Positions 1 through 11,816 of a DNA stretch of 64,000 nt are shown here, piece after piece. The DNA is taken from assembly GCF_027595985.1 (NCBI RefSeq), contig NC_073305.1:105645535-105709534 (forward strand), given 5' to 3'. The stretch comes from Sorex araneus (taxonomy: Eukaryota > Chordata > Mammalia > Eulipotyphla > Soricidae). A program made the position numbers and the translations under genes. The first letter of the stretch is position 1; each line of letters begins with the position of its first letter. The notes under the pieces were generated by a model. That model was not told where the DNA came from, made no database searches, and was given only the letters and a program-made list of their open reading frames with translations.

Positions 1-949
1 CCTTAATAGGGTTACCTACCTCTGAGTTGAAGGAGATGTATATAAATTTCTTAAAGACAAAAAAGGAATTCACAACTAAAAGCAATTTGCACTGGGAAAG
101 GAGGTCAGAAGCCTATGTTAGGTGTTTCCTACAACAAACAGTAAATTCTTTTGACAACCTCAAACTTCTTCATGAAAAAACTACAGAGGGGACAAACAGG
201 GCTTTCGGAGGATTCCTACTTACTGCTCCAGAAAGCATGTAGGAGAGCGGTCAAGTTCCATAGTGCAGGAATTTGAGTAAAGTGGAAGCTTCCAGGGGAG
301 TTTTGCAGCCCCAGAGCTCACAAATAGAATGCCCAGAAGACGCAGGGTTTGTACATCACTCTGTGCTTCTGTTCAGACCCTGAGAAGTATTAGAAGATAT
401 GACTTGTCTTACGCACACAAACAGAAAGGCAAATGATTGGAGTGTACTTTGTTTGATTTGGTTTTGGGGCCAGAGAAGAATACAAGTTAGAAGATAGGAA
501 AGGGGCACCCAGAACAATAGTTCTGGCACCACTTGATCCCTAGGCAACATTTGACAATGCCTAGAGGCATTTTTGTCATTCTCAAGGAGAGGTGCGTGTG
601 TACCACTAACAGCATCCACTAGGTAGAGGGCAGAGATACTGCAACAGGAGACAAAATAATGTTGCCTTATGAGAGTTTTACTTTGAAAGTGGGGGATACT
701 ACTCAGGGGACCTTGAGGCACACCCAGTAACAGTCAGGTTGGGCTGTCTTGTTGCCAGAGACTCCAGGAGAAGAATCCCTCAGGTTCTACAGGTAATGCT
801 TTGTCTATAAGGCAGCCGGGGTGGAACAAGTGAGGAAGGCACCTACAGCATTCAAGTTTCAAGCAAGAGGATGGGCTTTTCACAGATGAAAGGACACATT
901 CCACAGAAGTTCTGCTGGGACACTTCTCAGACAAACTTTTATACCATGC
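1..949. other. Unassigned AT-rich DNA
   Basis: I see no gene, RNA or recognisable repeat here. Open frames on both strands are short and show no family resemblance. Confidence 0.5.
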
Positions 950-960
950 TTGGGAAAAGA

Positions 961-1001
961 ATGTGTGTGTGTGTTGTGTGTGTGTGTGTGTGTGTGTGTA
1001 G
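961..1001. repeat. (TG)n microsatellite
   Basis: Near-pure TG dinucleotide run with one missing base about 14 bases in. It is followed by a short G-rich stretch. Confidence 0.95.
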
Positions 1002-1647
1002 GGGGGCGGAGTCTGATTGATGGACTTGTGCTGACGGACACTTCAGCTTCCTATGTGTGCATTGTTGGAGTGAAGCTCTTGGTCTTGCTCACTGAATTTT
1101 CTCTTTCCTTTAAATCTGCCCTTACTAATCGGTTCATTTAGGACCCTTCCAAGGAAGAGTCAACAGGAATCATTCACACCTAAAAGCGATCTCTGCATGC
1201 ATGTTTAAGGGAATTACCCTGTTTGACTTTTATCCAAATCCAGTTTAGACCCTAAAGTCTCCTTAGTGGTGTGATCGGGTGCTGAGCCGGGCTCTCCCAC
1301 AGAGGGATCTGTGTGGTGCCTGGATTGGATGTCCAGGCTCTTCCTTTTAGTCTCAGTTCTAATGCTCCACCTACAGTGCGGGGCTATTTTGGGAACCTAC
1401 AGCGGGTGGTAGGCAGTTACCAGTGCCACTCCCAACGTGCTGAGGAGCCAGGAGTGCTAGATCCAGCACCATTGGCTAAGCATTGAGGGAGACAGGTTTG
1501 CAGTGCCAGGAATCAAACTTATGGCCGTAGGATGCAAGATATATATGCCAGTCATAGGAGTTCTTTCACAGGCCCACTTCTGAGTTCTTGACTGAGAATT
1601 TTCTAGTAAAAGAGAAACGGACAGAAGTACACTAACATGTGAGTGTA
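1002..1647. other. Mostly unassigned; possible eroded SINE at 1400-1580
   Basis: Most of this stretch is unassigned. Around 1400-1580 there is wording like a reversed SOR-type SINE (an 'aatcaaacttatggccgta' B-box-like piece), too diverged to be sure. Confidence 0.3.
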
Positions 1648-1703
1648 CTTTTTTTTTTTTTGGCATATCAATATGCCACGGGTAGCTTGACAGGCTCTAC
1701 CGT
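1648..1703 (-). repeat. Fragment of SINE-B after a T tract
   Basis: A T tract runs into the core of the second SINE family (ggcatatcaatatgccacgg, then gtagcttgacaggctct). Only the middle of the element is present, without the tRNA head or the CACTGT end. Confidence 0.5.
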
Positions 1704-1919
1704 GATTGTAAAATATAACAAAAGTAATATAATGTAAAATAATATAAGATAAGAAAAGGAAAAGAACAAAATGTGAGATGTAAGAATATAGTAGGGCTCT
1801 CCAGAGAAACAAAAACAGTAAGAGAAAATGCTGGTGACAGAACCCTCAGCTGAATCCAAGAATCTATGAAAGGTAAATATCTCAGCAGGACCAGAGTGGG
1901 GGATGTAAATTTGCCTTCT

Positions 1920-3060
1920 TTCTTTTATTCCCACCCCACCCTCACCCCTGTTTTTACTGAAGCACTGCAATTTATTACACAGCTCATGATCCTTTCTTGC
2001 TTATGATGCTCTAACACTACATCATCTTCCAGAGTGTCAGCCTCCTTCCGCCAGTGTCACAAGCTCCCCTCCCACCTCTCCCTCCCTCCTTGCTAAGTTC
2101 AGTTCTATAAATCAAACTTCAGGTTTTGTTGCCTTTTGGCCATTTTCTTCTCCCTTACTATGTTTCTTTTTATCCCACAAATGAGAAATCATTCTGACCC
2201 TCTTGTTCCATCCACATAGTGGTAAATTTTGTGATTTAATCTTTTCTTATAGTGGTAGTATTCCATTTTGTGTGTGTATATATATATATACACATATATA
2301 TACCATATTTTGTTATATACATATCTGTTCTTGGACACTTAGATTGTTTCCACTTATCATGAATATTTCTGCAATAAACAAGCACACATGTATTTTTAAA
2401 ATATTGTGTTGAGGCCTTTCGGATTGATGCTAAGAATTGCTGGGTCATAATTATATTTGAGATATTTTTCAATAGCTTAATTACTATTTTCTGGAGCAGC
2501 CTCATACTGTTCCCCATAGAGGCTGAACCAGGTAGCATCCCCACACAAAGTGGATGAGGGTCCTTAACCCCCACATCTGCTCCAGCACTAAATATTTATG
2601 CCCGTTATGATGTTCCAGTCTCACTGGTATCAGGTCATATCTCAACGCTCTTCTGCATTTCTCTGATGATAAGTGATGAAGATTGCAACTTCATATATCC
2701 TATCAGCCATTTATAAGTGTTACTTCTCCTCATTTTTTGATTATTTGATATTAAGTTTTGCAAGTACTTTATATAGCTTGGATTTTAACCCATCACCAGA
2801 TGAGTGGTAAGCAAATATTTTCTCCCTGTCTATTGGGATGACTATCTAATCTAGTCATCATTTCTTTTGAGGTGCAGAATTTTCCTGATATTATGTAGCC
2901 TCATTTTTTAAATTTTTGCTCCTGTTTGGCTAATGTCATTGAATCTTTGAAAAATGACTCCTGATTCAATTTCATAAAAAGTTCTGCCTATGTTTTCCTT
3001 GATGTAATAAATAGATTTAGGTCTGATATTGAGGTCTTTAATTTTTCTTTGTTTTATTTT
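1920..3060 (-). mobile_element. Ancient L1, 3' part
   Basis: Read on the minus strand this follows the order of an L1 3' end: 3' UTR (CT-rich on plus, 1920-2160), the end of ORF2, and ORF2 endonuclease-distal sequence. Landmarks on plus are the 'tagtattccattttgtgtg' block near 2265, the 'cttggacacttagattgttt' block near 2330 and 'attgctgggtcataa' near 2435. It is heavily mutated and encodes nothing intact. An internal TA/CA microsatellite lies at 2270-2302. Confidence 0.75.
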
Positions 3061-3464
3061 GACAGCTAGTGAATCAGCTGATGCTCAACATTGGATATGC
3101 CCAACTGCTTTACTCAGCTCACCAATTCAAATGTTTATATCTTTTGAAACACACAGGCACATCCAGAGATTTTATTTTATCATCTACTTGGGCCTAGACA
3201 TCTTGACATAAAAAGTTAACCATACAAGTTAATGTGAATTGTGTCAACTTGGCAAACATAATCTTTTAAAACTATACATAATATTCAAATAACACCTATA
3301 ATAAGGTCATAATTCTAGATACAACTATCCTGTGTGAAAGTGAAGACATGTCCAAAGAGGAGGTATAGTCCCTTTGATGTTAGTTATTTTTCTGATGGTT
3401 ATTCTTTCTTTTATATCCTGGAATTTTGGCACTGTAAAGTAAAATTAAAATTACTTAGATACTG
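3061..3464. other. Unassigned
   Basis: AT-rich sequence between the old L1 and a SINE. Nothing recognised. Confidence 0.4.
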
Positions 3465-3683
3465 ATATCACTGTCTGTAGCACTCTTGTCCCATTGCTCA
3501 TCGATTTGCTCAAGCAGGCACCAGTAACGTCTCCATTGTGAGACTTGCTGTTACTGTTTTTGGCATATCGAATATGCCATGGGTAGCTTGCCAGGCTCTG
3601 CTGTGCAGGTGCGATACTCTCAGTATTTTGCTGGGTTCTCCAAGAGGGACAAAGGAATCGAACCCAGGTCAGCCACGTTCTAA
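3465..3683 (-). mobile_element. SINE-B (tRNA-headed shrew SINE, CACTGT-type end)
   Basis: On plus it opens with the CACTGT/'cccattgctcatcgatttg' 3' module, then 'ggcaccagtaacgtctccat', 'ggcatatcgaatatgcca', 'gtagcttgccaggctctg', and closes in the tRNA B-box side ('gaatcgaacccaggtcagcc'). The element is therefore on the minus strand and lacks the outermost head. Confidence 0.88.
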
Positions 3684-3744
3684 TAGTTAAGAAGCTACTT
3701 AATTCTGGCAATCAAATTATATTCCTGATTTTTGCCTTTATGGA

Positions 3745-3905
3745 TTGGGGTAAGAAGTCACAACTGGCAGTTTTCAGAGCTTATTCCTGGCTTTGTGCTC
3801 AGGTATCACTCCTGGTAAGGCTCAGAATATAAGGGTTTAGGGATGGAACCCAGATTGACTGCATCCAAGGAAAACACCCTGCCTACTGTTCTAACACTCC
3901 AGCCC
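3745..3905 (-). mobile_element. Eroded SOR-type SINE
   Basis: Reversed SOR body: 'cttattcctggctttgtgct', 'atggaacccagattgac', 'cactccagccc'. Many substitutions and no clear duplication, so an old copy. Confidence 0.7.
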
Positions 3906-3934
3906 ATTGACCGTTTTTATAAAATTTATATACA

Positions 3935-4280
3935 AGATGTACACTACAAAGAAACTAATCAACAAAGCCTTAAGAGAAAAAACATTGCAAAATCAATATG
4001 TAGAAAAATGCTGTTTCCATATACAGAAATACAACATAGGAAAACAAAGAAATAACTCAATTCACAGTAGCATGCAAAACATTAAAATACTTGTAGGTAA
4101 ATTTAGCTAAGATGATAAAAGATCATCGTTGGTGAAAGATATAAGACACAAATAAATATATATTACCTAGTAATTAAGTAGGAAGAAATGGACAGTATGC
4201 CAGAAGTTAATAAGACATAGGAGGAAGAATAGGTCACTTTAAACCTAGACAAGAAACTCTGCCCAGACAAGAAACAGATA
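3935..4280 (+). mobile_element. Ancient L1 ORF2 fragment
   Basis: The block around 4015-4150 matches the order of the L1 ORF2 thumb-region DNA ('catatacagaaatacaaca', 'ttcacagtagcatgcaaaa', then 'taaagacctg'-like and 'agacacaaataaat' landmarks). It is strongly decayed, with stops in all frames. Confidence 0.55.
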
Positions 4281-6236
4281 ATTTTCAATAAAACAACAAA
4301 ATCTCAGTCCTGGCACAATGAAGAGATATTTGCACTATTGACAAAGAGAGCAAGCTGAGAAATGAATGTAGTCCCAACTGAACAAAAGTTCACTTTGAGG
4401 TATATTGAATATGATGTGGAAGGAACATGACAATGTAGAAAAGTGATAATAATAAAATAAGAAAAATATTGATCAGGATATAGATCATGAGAAATAAAGG
4501 TATGAACTTTACCTTTAGTGAGTAAATTTTCTGCTATGAGAGCCAGACTCTGACACTAAATATGGTGCTAAACATATTCTAGCTCAGCAACTAAAAAATA
4601 ACAACTTCAATAGTATTGTGAACTATGACGACTCAATTTAAAAAACTAATTTAAGTAAATTAAGAAAATCTTCACACCACATATAGAATGAGCACAATTT
4701 TTTTTCTGTGCTGTATGACTTAGTTTTTTAATTAGCCAAATGATTACCTCTGAAGCACATAGCAACAAACCATTACCAACCAGCAGCAAAATTTAGGAAG
4801 CCATTTCAAGAGAGAGTGGGTCTCCCAGGTAGAGAGTAAGATTAAATCAAAGCAATATAAGATAGGAAGTCTTCTTGATCCATATGTTAAAAGCAATTTT
4901 TTTCAGGTAGCTCATTTTCACTGTAGGCAAGGAGAACACAATAGTCAGCGAAAATATTTGTATCTAAGCTGCGTAAGATACACATGTCCTCTCTTTGTGG
5001 CTATCTTTTTTGTTTTTCCTTTTAAACAATGCCTTTCTCTAAAATCTGAAACAAAGAAATGTAACTCTGGATTCTTACAAATATCACCCAATTCTCATGC
5101 TAGATCCTGACTGCTGAAATTTAACCAAGGTGCTGTGGTTAAATAAGATGTAGTTAAATAAGATGGACTACATCTTAAAGTTGTCTTTTACAGGTGAATA
5201 AGCTAATGATGAAGCCATGTATCTTCTGCTTTACCACACCAAATGAGGTTATGCAGATAACTTCATTTTATTTGTTCTGTAGCTACATTCCTATCTTTAC
5301 TTGTACTAATGCAATCTCAGTATCTACATGATGAACATTTTTTTCTGATAGTCATATGTCTGCTGAATTCATATTTACAGTTCTTTCTCTTATAGTCTTG
5401 AATTAGCCTCCAAGCTTACCAGTCTTGTAGTTTTACAATGTAAAAATGGGGGAGCATAATGATCTGCCTCTAGGAAACATGTTACCTGACATCCAGAACA
5501 CTTAATTTACCTGCTTTTTGGATAAGCACCATGCCACTCTCATGTTTGAAGTCAGTGTCACTTTCAAGCCTAGATGCTACTTGTGTAGAAAATCAACATT
5601 AATAAATTCAGGTAGTCTAACAATTGGTAAATAGGTCAGAAAAAAAGTCTCCTATTAACCACACTGATATCTTCCCAAATTTTATTCTGAAACATTGTCT
5701 CAAGCAACTATCACCATCAGCTTCCAACTGATTAATTTAAGGAGACAATTTGTAGCCGATCACAAAACTTACAACAGTGTAGAGGTTTGGGGAAGTCTGC
5801 TAGACACCACTAACATGGCTTCATATTCTGTCCAAAACATAAAAAGGATAAAAGGATTAAATATACTTTTAAAAATTATCAAGAGAAGTACATGGCTTGA
5901 AACAAAATGATACACATATACAGATAAAGGCATCAATTCTCCATCTCGTATAAATACCTTTAGGCAAAAACTATTTTCCCAAGATCACATCTTTGACCAG
6001 ACATTCACAATCCATATTTATTTATGAGGTTTTTAAAAACATCAATCAACAAGTAGTTATGTCACTAGACATAAGGTTCTATGCTGTGCTGATGTTGCAA
6101 AAATATTTAATCTTCAAAACCTGAGTTGAGAATGACAAATAGACTTTGAATCTCCTGCCAACTTAAATTGATTGGTAGCAGCTTCTAGAATACTGAGTTT
6201 CTAAAGCGATTTCCATAGTGATTTCTGAGTCTAGAG
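4281..6236. other. Unassigned AT-rich DNA
   Basis: About 2 kb without a recognisable gene or repeat family. A near-duplicate phrase (ttaaataagatg) occurs twice around 5142-5165. The longest frame, near 5695, has 71 codons and no family resemblance. Confidence 0.4.
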
Positions 6237-6255
6237 AGAAACAATGCTGTTACAG
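6237..6255. repeat. Target-site duplication of the 6256 SINE (left)
   Basis: AGAAACAATGCTGTTACAG occurs here and again at 6446-6464, a perfect 19-bp duplication around the SINE. Confidence 0.9.
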
Positions 6256-6445
6256 GGGCTGGAGAGATAGCACAGCGGGTAGGGCGTTTGCCTTGCACGC
6301 GGCCGACCCGGGTTCAAATCCCAGCATCCCATATGGTCCCCTGAGCACGGCCAGGGGTAATTCCTGAGTGCAGAGCCAGGAGTAACCCCTGTGCATCGCC
6401 AGGTGTGACCCAAAAAGCAAAAAAAAAAAAACAAAAAAAAAAAAA
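6256..6445 (+). mobile_element. SOR-type SINE, young copy
   Basis: Complete element: tRNA-like head with A-box region (gatagcacagcgggtagg) and B-box (gggttcaaatccc), shrew-specific body ('catcccatatggtcccctga', 'agagccaggagtaacccctg'), and an A-rich tail of about 30 bases. The 19-bp duplication is perfect. It differs at only about two body positions from the copy at 44692, which also carries the gagagatag and ttcaaatccc variants, so both belong to one recently active subfamily. Confidence 0.97.
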
Positions 6446-6464
6446 AGAAACAATGCTGTTACAG

Positions 6465-7804
6465 ATCCATGACACCTGCTGTAGGAATAGGAAGGACAAT
6501 GACTGTTCCCATGTCATGAATTAGCCATCCCAATCTATACAACTAAACACAGGTTTAACAGAGTACAGTCTAGGAAACTTGAATAAGCAGACTTTACCAA
6601 AGAGTGAACCATATTCTAGAATGTTCTGTTTGACATGAAACCATCACTGTAATTCTGATACAAGTTATGTATCATGTGAATTTTCTCAGAAATAACTAAA
6701 TGGGGCAGTATTACATTTATGGGAAGTTTTATTGCATCTATAATAATTCAAGTATTCTAGGTGCTGAAGATAAAGTCAAAGTTTCACAGTCAATGGCTCC
6801 TAGTGGTTGTATATATTTATATTGCCTTACAGTAATATCGATATAAGGTAACAACTGAAAAATATACAAATAAAGCATGTGTGGAGTGTACTGTCATCTT
6901 TTCAATGGATCTTCAGCCAATTTTAAATCAAAATTAAAGAAGCAGATAATATGTTTTGACTAGTAATTAAGACCAGATTCCATAAACCTTTAAAGAAATG
7001 TGAATTAATCCTTTCCATAATACTAAAAGTGTGTTCAAGTAGCTTGGATTAAAAAAACAGACTATGAAGTATGTGAACAAGAATATAAGAAAAAATTTAA
7101 GATAATAAAGTTAGAATTGTATGTGTGAGTACTAATTTCAAGTTAAGTAGAAGTTCTGATTATGCATTTTTATCTAAATTTAAAATACTGTCCTTATTTT
7201 CTCCCGTATAATCATGAAACTACAGCATCACTTCAAAGTAGCAACTTGCTCTAATTTTTCAGGAAATGAATTTCAGTTCTTCCACACTAGACTTAAAGGA
7301 TCATTAAAATACTTTAGCTGATATTCAAGCAATTTTATAATATTTGGCACATTATAAAGTTTGCTTGACATAGTTACTTATTATAGTAAATAAAGTGCCT
7401 AAATTTAATTCATTGAACTCTGCAATTCAAAAATTTATGCTGACTAGATAGACAATGATAAATTTTTATGAATTTTTCAGTATTATAAGAACTATTTTTA
7501 ATATTTATTCTTATGAATCAGAGAATCTATGGAGTTTATATGGGGTTTTTGCAATCAAAGAACTTTACAAAGCAATATAAAAGCTAAAATGATTGAATCA
7601 ATCAAATAATTTTATAAAACAGAGAGATGAAACACAGTTAATCAGTTATTTCCTTGTATTTATATTTATTTATGTAGGAGTAGAGACAGAGTCAAGGTTA
7701 GACTTCAGACACTATTACCAGCTAAGTGCTTGGGAGTTGTTCCTATTGATGCCCCAGTCCATTGAATTACCTCTCCAAGTTTCATTTATTCCCCTGAAAG
7801 GATT
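6465..7804. other. Unassigned AT-rich DNA
   Basis: Very AT-rich, with no recognisable gene. A weak reversed-SINE feel at 7690-7790 is too diverged to call. Confidence 0.4.
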
Positions 7805-7821
7805 AAAAGATGAACCTTTTG

Positions 7822-8002
7822 TTTTTTTTTTTTTTTTTGGCTTTTTGGGACACACCTGGTGATGCACAGGGGTCATTCCTGGCTCTGCACTCAGGAATTA
7901 CCCCTGGTGGTGCTCAGGGAACCGTATGAGATGCTGGGAATCGAACCTGGGTCAGCCGCGTGCAAGGCAAATGCCTACCTGCTGTGCTATCGCTCCAGTC
8001 CC
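7822..8002 (-). mobile_element. SOR-type SINE
   Basis: Reversed complete copy: T tract, 'ggctttttgggacacacct', body, 'gggaatcgaacctgggtcag' and 'gctatcgctccagtccc'. It is flanked by a 17-bp duplication with two mismatches (7805-7821 aaaagatgaaccttttg; 8003-8019 aaaagataagccttttg). Confidence 0.95.
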
Positions 8003-8019
8003 AAAAGATAAGCCTTTTG

Positions 8020-8585
8020 AAAAGTAGAAGTTTTACAAATGCTAAGGAAATGTACTATGCAAAATAAAACTGAAATTAACTTTAACATATAGAAATGTTG
8101 ATGTCTTAACATGAATTGTGAGTTGTTTCAGGATATCATTTGCTTATCATCAGTTTACAGTTATCTCTAAACTTAGTACAAATAAGCTCCTCCCAAACTA
8201 AACCAAAAAACTCGCAGTAAAGAATCAATTAAGAAAATAATCAATTTATAAACATTATAATAAGTCAACTATAAAGTGTTTTATTTCTCAAACCAGTTGT
8301 TAAATTTTCAACAAAAACTTCAAAAATGACTTAAAATTTTTTGCTGCAGTGCACAAAGTTTATTGTAGAACTCAATGGGACCACTAAATAATGTTTTTGA
8401 TAGAAATATTCTGAAGAAATATTCAACCTACTTTGTCTTGCTGATCTTCAGCCTTTCTAAGTAATGAAAGTAGGTATATTTATAGTCATCTTAAGTGAAA
8501 TGGAAAATCTGTTTATAATAATCTTCAATGAAGTACAATTTTTCACACCAATTACTTTTTACTGAAGACATTGTTTGCATTAAAT
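8020..8585. other. Unassigned AT-rich DNA
   Basis: No gene or repeat recognised. Confidence 0.4.
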
Positions 8586-8596
8586 AGCTATTTATT

Positions 8597-8784
8597 GGCG
8601 GCTGGAGTGATAGCACAGCAGGTAGGGAGTTTGCTTTGCACACGGCCAACCAGAGTTTGATTCCCAGCATCCCATATGGTCCCCCTGAGCACCACCAGGA
8701 GTAATTCCTGAGTACTGAGCCAGGAGTGACTCCTGTGCATCGCCAGGTGTGACCCAAAAAGCAAAAAAAAAAAAAAAAAAAAAA
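8597..8784 (+). mobile_element. SOR-type SINE
   Basis: Complete plus-strand copy with tRNA-like head, body and an A tract of about 22. The flanks agctatttatt (8586-8596) and agctacttatt (after the tail) look like a short duplication with one change. An L1 3' end starts immediately to the right. Confidence 0.94.
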
Positions 8785-8789
8785 CCCAG

Positions 8790-9855
8790 CTACTTATTTA
8801 TTTATTTAATTTTTTGAATTTTATTGAATCACCATGAGATATTTGAGTTACAATCACACAATGATCAAACACCCATCCCCATCACCAATATCCCCAGTAC
8901 ACCCCCCCTTCCCACCCTCCCCCTGCCTCCATGGCAGACAATATTCCCCATACTCTCTCTCTACTTTTGGGCATTATGGTTTGCAACACAGATACTGAGA
9001 GGTTATCATGTTTGGTCCTTTATCTACTTTCAGCACACATCTCCCATCCTGACCAATTCCTCCAACTCTCATTTTTCTAGTAATCCCTTCTCTATTCCAC
9101 CTGCCTTCTCCCCTCCACTTATGAGACAGTCTTCCAACTATGGAGAAATCTTCCTGGATCTTGTATCAGTGTCAGTCTCATGTTATGTTATTTTATACTC
9201 CACAAATGAGTGCAGTCCTTCTATATCTGTCCCTCTCTTTCTGACTCATTTCATACTTAGCATGATATTCTCCATGTCTATCCACTTATAAGCAAATTTC
9301 ATGACTTCATCTCTCCTAACAGTCACATAGTATTCCATTGTGTAGATGTACCAAAGTTTCTTTAACCAGTCGTCTGTTCTCTGCTGACACTTGGGTTGTT
9401 TCCAGATTTTGACTATTGAGAACAGTGATACAATGAACATATAGGTACAGATGTCATTTTTAATGTTCTATTTTGCACCCTCAGGATATATTCCCAGAAG
9501 TGGTATTGCGGGGTCATATGGAAGCTCAATTTCTAGTATTTGAAGGACTATTGCCCATATTGTTTTCCAGAAAGGCTGGACGAGTCGGCATTCCCACCAA
9601 CAGTGAAAGAGTGTCCCTTTTCCCCCACATCCATGCCAGCACTGGTTGCTTTTGTTCTTTTGAATGTGTGACAGTCTCTTTGGTGTGAGATGATATTTCA
9701 TTGTTGTTTTGATTTGCATCTCCCTGATAACTAGTGATGTGGAGCATTTTTTCATATGTCTTTTGGCCATTTGTATTTCTTTTTTGAGGAAGCTTCTGTT
9801 CATTTCTTCTCCCCATTTTTTGATGAGGTTTGAGAGAATTTTTTCTTGTTAACGA
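8790..9855 (-). mobile_element. 5'-truncated L1 (3' UTR and ORF2 C-terminus)
   Basis: The minus-strand copy begins on plus with its A-rich tail (tttatttatttaattttttg), continues through the 3' UTR (to about 9215), then the ORF2 C-terminal region. Pieces of ORF2 can still be read on minus: YTMEYYVTVRRDEVMKFAYK around 9280-9340, [13 protein letters not shown] near 9470-9510, and [17 protein letters not shown] near 9690-9750, with frameshifts between them. The 5' truncation lies near 9855. About 1.06 kb. Confidence 0.93.
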
Positions 9856-9859
9856 CCTA

Positions 9860-10226
9860 TTTATCATGCAATACACAATAACATTTTAAAAGACAAATAT
9901 AATAAATTTAAGGCAATGTTTCATTGTAAAATGTTAAAAAGTATCCTGTTATAGGAAGTAAATTGTTTTAAGTTTAAAGCAGCTAACATGCTACCCAGAG
10001 GGCACATGTGATATGAAAATGGAGATTTTCATTTTGGCAGATGGAAATTTTGGCAGATGGAAAAGTCTAAATGTTTAGTGCTTCAGTTGTTTTTATCATT
10101 GGACTTCCAATAAAATCTAAAATGTTTTTTATTGGATAGTATTATCTATGTTTTATATACATAGGTGGTAGCTAAATTTCTTTTGATAGAGATATTTATC
10201 AGACCTTAAAAGTAAAGAAAGTTTAA
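9860..10226. other. Unassigned
   Basis: AT-rich. A short tandem wording (ttttggcagatggaaa twice near 10035-10060) is the only local structure. Confidence 0.4.
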
Positions 10227-10345
10227 CTTGCATTCAGATTTGATTCCTGGAGCAACATTGTACCCTGAGCACTCCCAGATAGTACTCCTGAGCACAGAAC
10301 CAGGAGTAGCCCTTGAACATTAACAGTGTGATCCTCAAACACCAA
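10227..10345 (+). mobile_element. Eroded SOR-type SINE, headless
   Basis: Begins in the B-box area ('gatttgattcctggagcaac') and runs through 'ctcctgagcacagaaccagg' to a decayed tail. Old copy. Confidence 0.6.
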
Positions 10346-10969
10346 ACCAAAGATTATATAAATATTCATCAAGCATATTTATTGTTGGCATTGTTCAATG
10401 AAACAATTTTTCTATACCTGAACTTAGGTCCTTCTAAATGTGGCTTTATTATCCCCCAATACCCAGGAAGAGTTTATTTCAGACTCTGGAATTTGAATGA
10501 GCATATGTTTTGCTTTAAACAACAGGAAGTAGCAGAAAATCCACTGTGAGATTTCTAAGCCTAGGCCTTTAAGAAGCTCTGATATCTGCGTTTGCTCTTT
10601 GGGGATGCTATTTTGTCATTTGAGGAAGCAAATCAAAACCTCTTATGAATTAGAAAAAACACAGAGTGACCCAAAGTCAGTTGACACTAATTGCCAGTCA
10701 TGTAACTAGAGCCATTCTGTTCCAGTTGAGAGACAAAAAGGCCAAATGCCTGAGTGACACTTCAGCTGAGGCAACGAAGTCCCTCATTTGAGCCAACCCC
10801 AAAGTAATGAGCCAAATAAATGTAAGTAAATGTTTGTTGATTTGAACTATTAGATTTTTAGAGTGATTTGTTATATAGAAAGGGAAAACCAACAAAAGTT
10901 GGCACTCAGAATAAAGTACTATCCAAGTCCTTCTAAATTTAAAATGTAGTACAAGAAAAAGAATGAATC
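10346..10969. other. Unassigned
   Basis: No gene recognised; open frames are short and featureless. Confidence 0.4.
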
Positions 10970-11096
10970 TGTACTAAAGCATCATCCCTGTTGGTGCACA
11001 GGTGACTAAATATGGTGCTGGGGATTGAATGCAGGTCCCCCGTAGGCAAGGCAAGAGCCATACTTGCTGTATATTTCTCTGGCCCTCAAGCCACTT
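10970..11096 (-). mobile_element. Eroded SOR-type SINE
   Basis: Reversed, tail-less and diverged: 'ggtgctggggattgaatgca', 'ggcaaggcaagagccat', 'tctctggccc'. Confidence 0.65.
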
Positions 11097-11115
11097 TTTT
11101 AAAAAATGTAATTTA

Positions 11116-11275
11116 AGGGGATCAGTGCAATAGTATAGTGGGTAGGAGGTTTGCATAAGGCCAATACTGGTTTGACCTTGCTGTCCCCTGTGGTCTCCTG
11201 AGCCCACCAGAGTGATTCCTGAGCACAGACAAGAGTAATCCCCGAAACACCAGGTTTAACCCAGAAACCAAAAAA
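11116..11275 (+). mobile_element. Eroded SOR-type SINE
   Basis: 'agtgcaatagtatagtgggt' head, 'tgtggtctcctgag' body, 'attcctgagcacagac' and an A-rich end. It sits tail to tail with the reversed copy to its left. Confidence 0.7.
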
Positions 11276-11740
11276 CATAAAAGAACAATTAGAAGATTTC
11301 AAAACACACCATATAACTGAATTGAACAAACATTATCTTTTGGAATAATTAAACATTATCTTTTGGAATAATTATAGACAACTCAAAGGAACAAAACAGA
11401 GAACCGAGGAATCAATTCACACTATCTCCTGATTTTTATAGATACTAGGGAAACTTACTGTGAAAAATGTAAGCTTTTCAATAAAGCCTTGTGAAAAAGT
11501 TGGACATTTCATATTTATAAAATAATTACTCTTGCTCATAACTTATATCATACCAAAAATTTAATTCAAAAGTCTATTATGAATGGGGGGGGCATAGCCT
11601 AGCACAGTGGTTAACAGTTAGGAAATGTGATTAGATTGTACAAACCCAGGTGGGATTCTTATACTACAGGTGTAAGAATGTGGTCCCTAAACATGTCAGT
11701 GAGGCCCTGGAACCCCCTCAGTCCTACAGAGCAAGACCAT
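11276..11740. other. Unassigned; small local duplication
   Basis: A direct repeat 'attatcttttggaataatta' occurs twice in tandem at 11331-11372. Otherwise nothing recognised. Confidence 0.5.
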
Positions 11741-11815
<75 letters not shown>

Positions 11816-11816
11816 T
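11741..11816. repeat. (GT)n microsatellite
   Basis: About 38 GT units with one TT interruption near 11789. Frames through it encode CV or TH strings and are not genes. Confidence 0.97.

Noticed and set aside
6256-6330. tRNA gene call at SINE heads
   Set aside because: A-box and B-box-like motifs are present, but the flanks do not complete a tRNA cloverleaf and they continue into the SINE body.
8824-9291. 155-codon plus-strand frame
   Set aside because: It lies antisense to the L1 3' UTR and ORF2 end (8790-9855); similar antisense frames occur in other L1 copies, for example 29440-29976.
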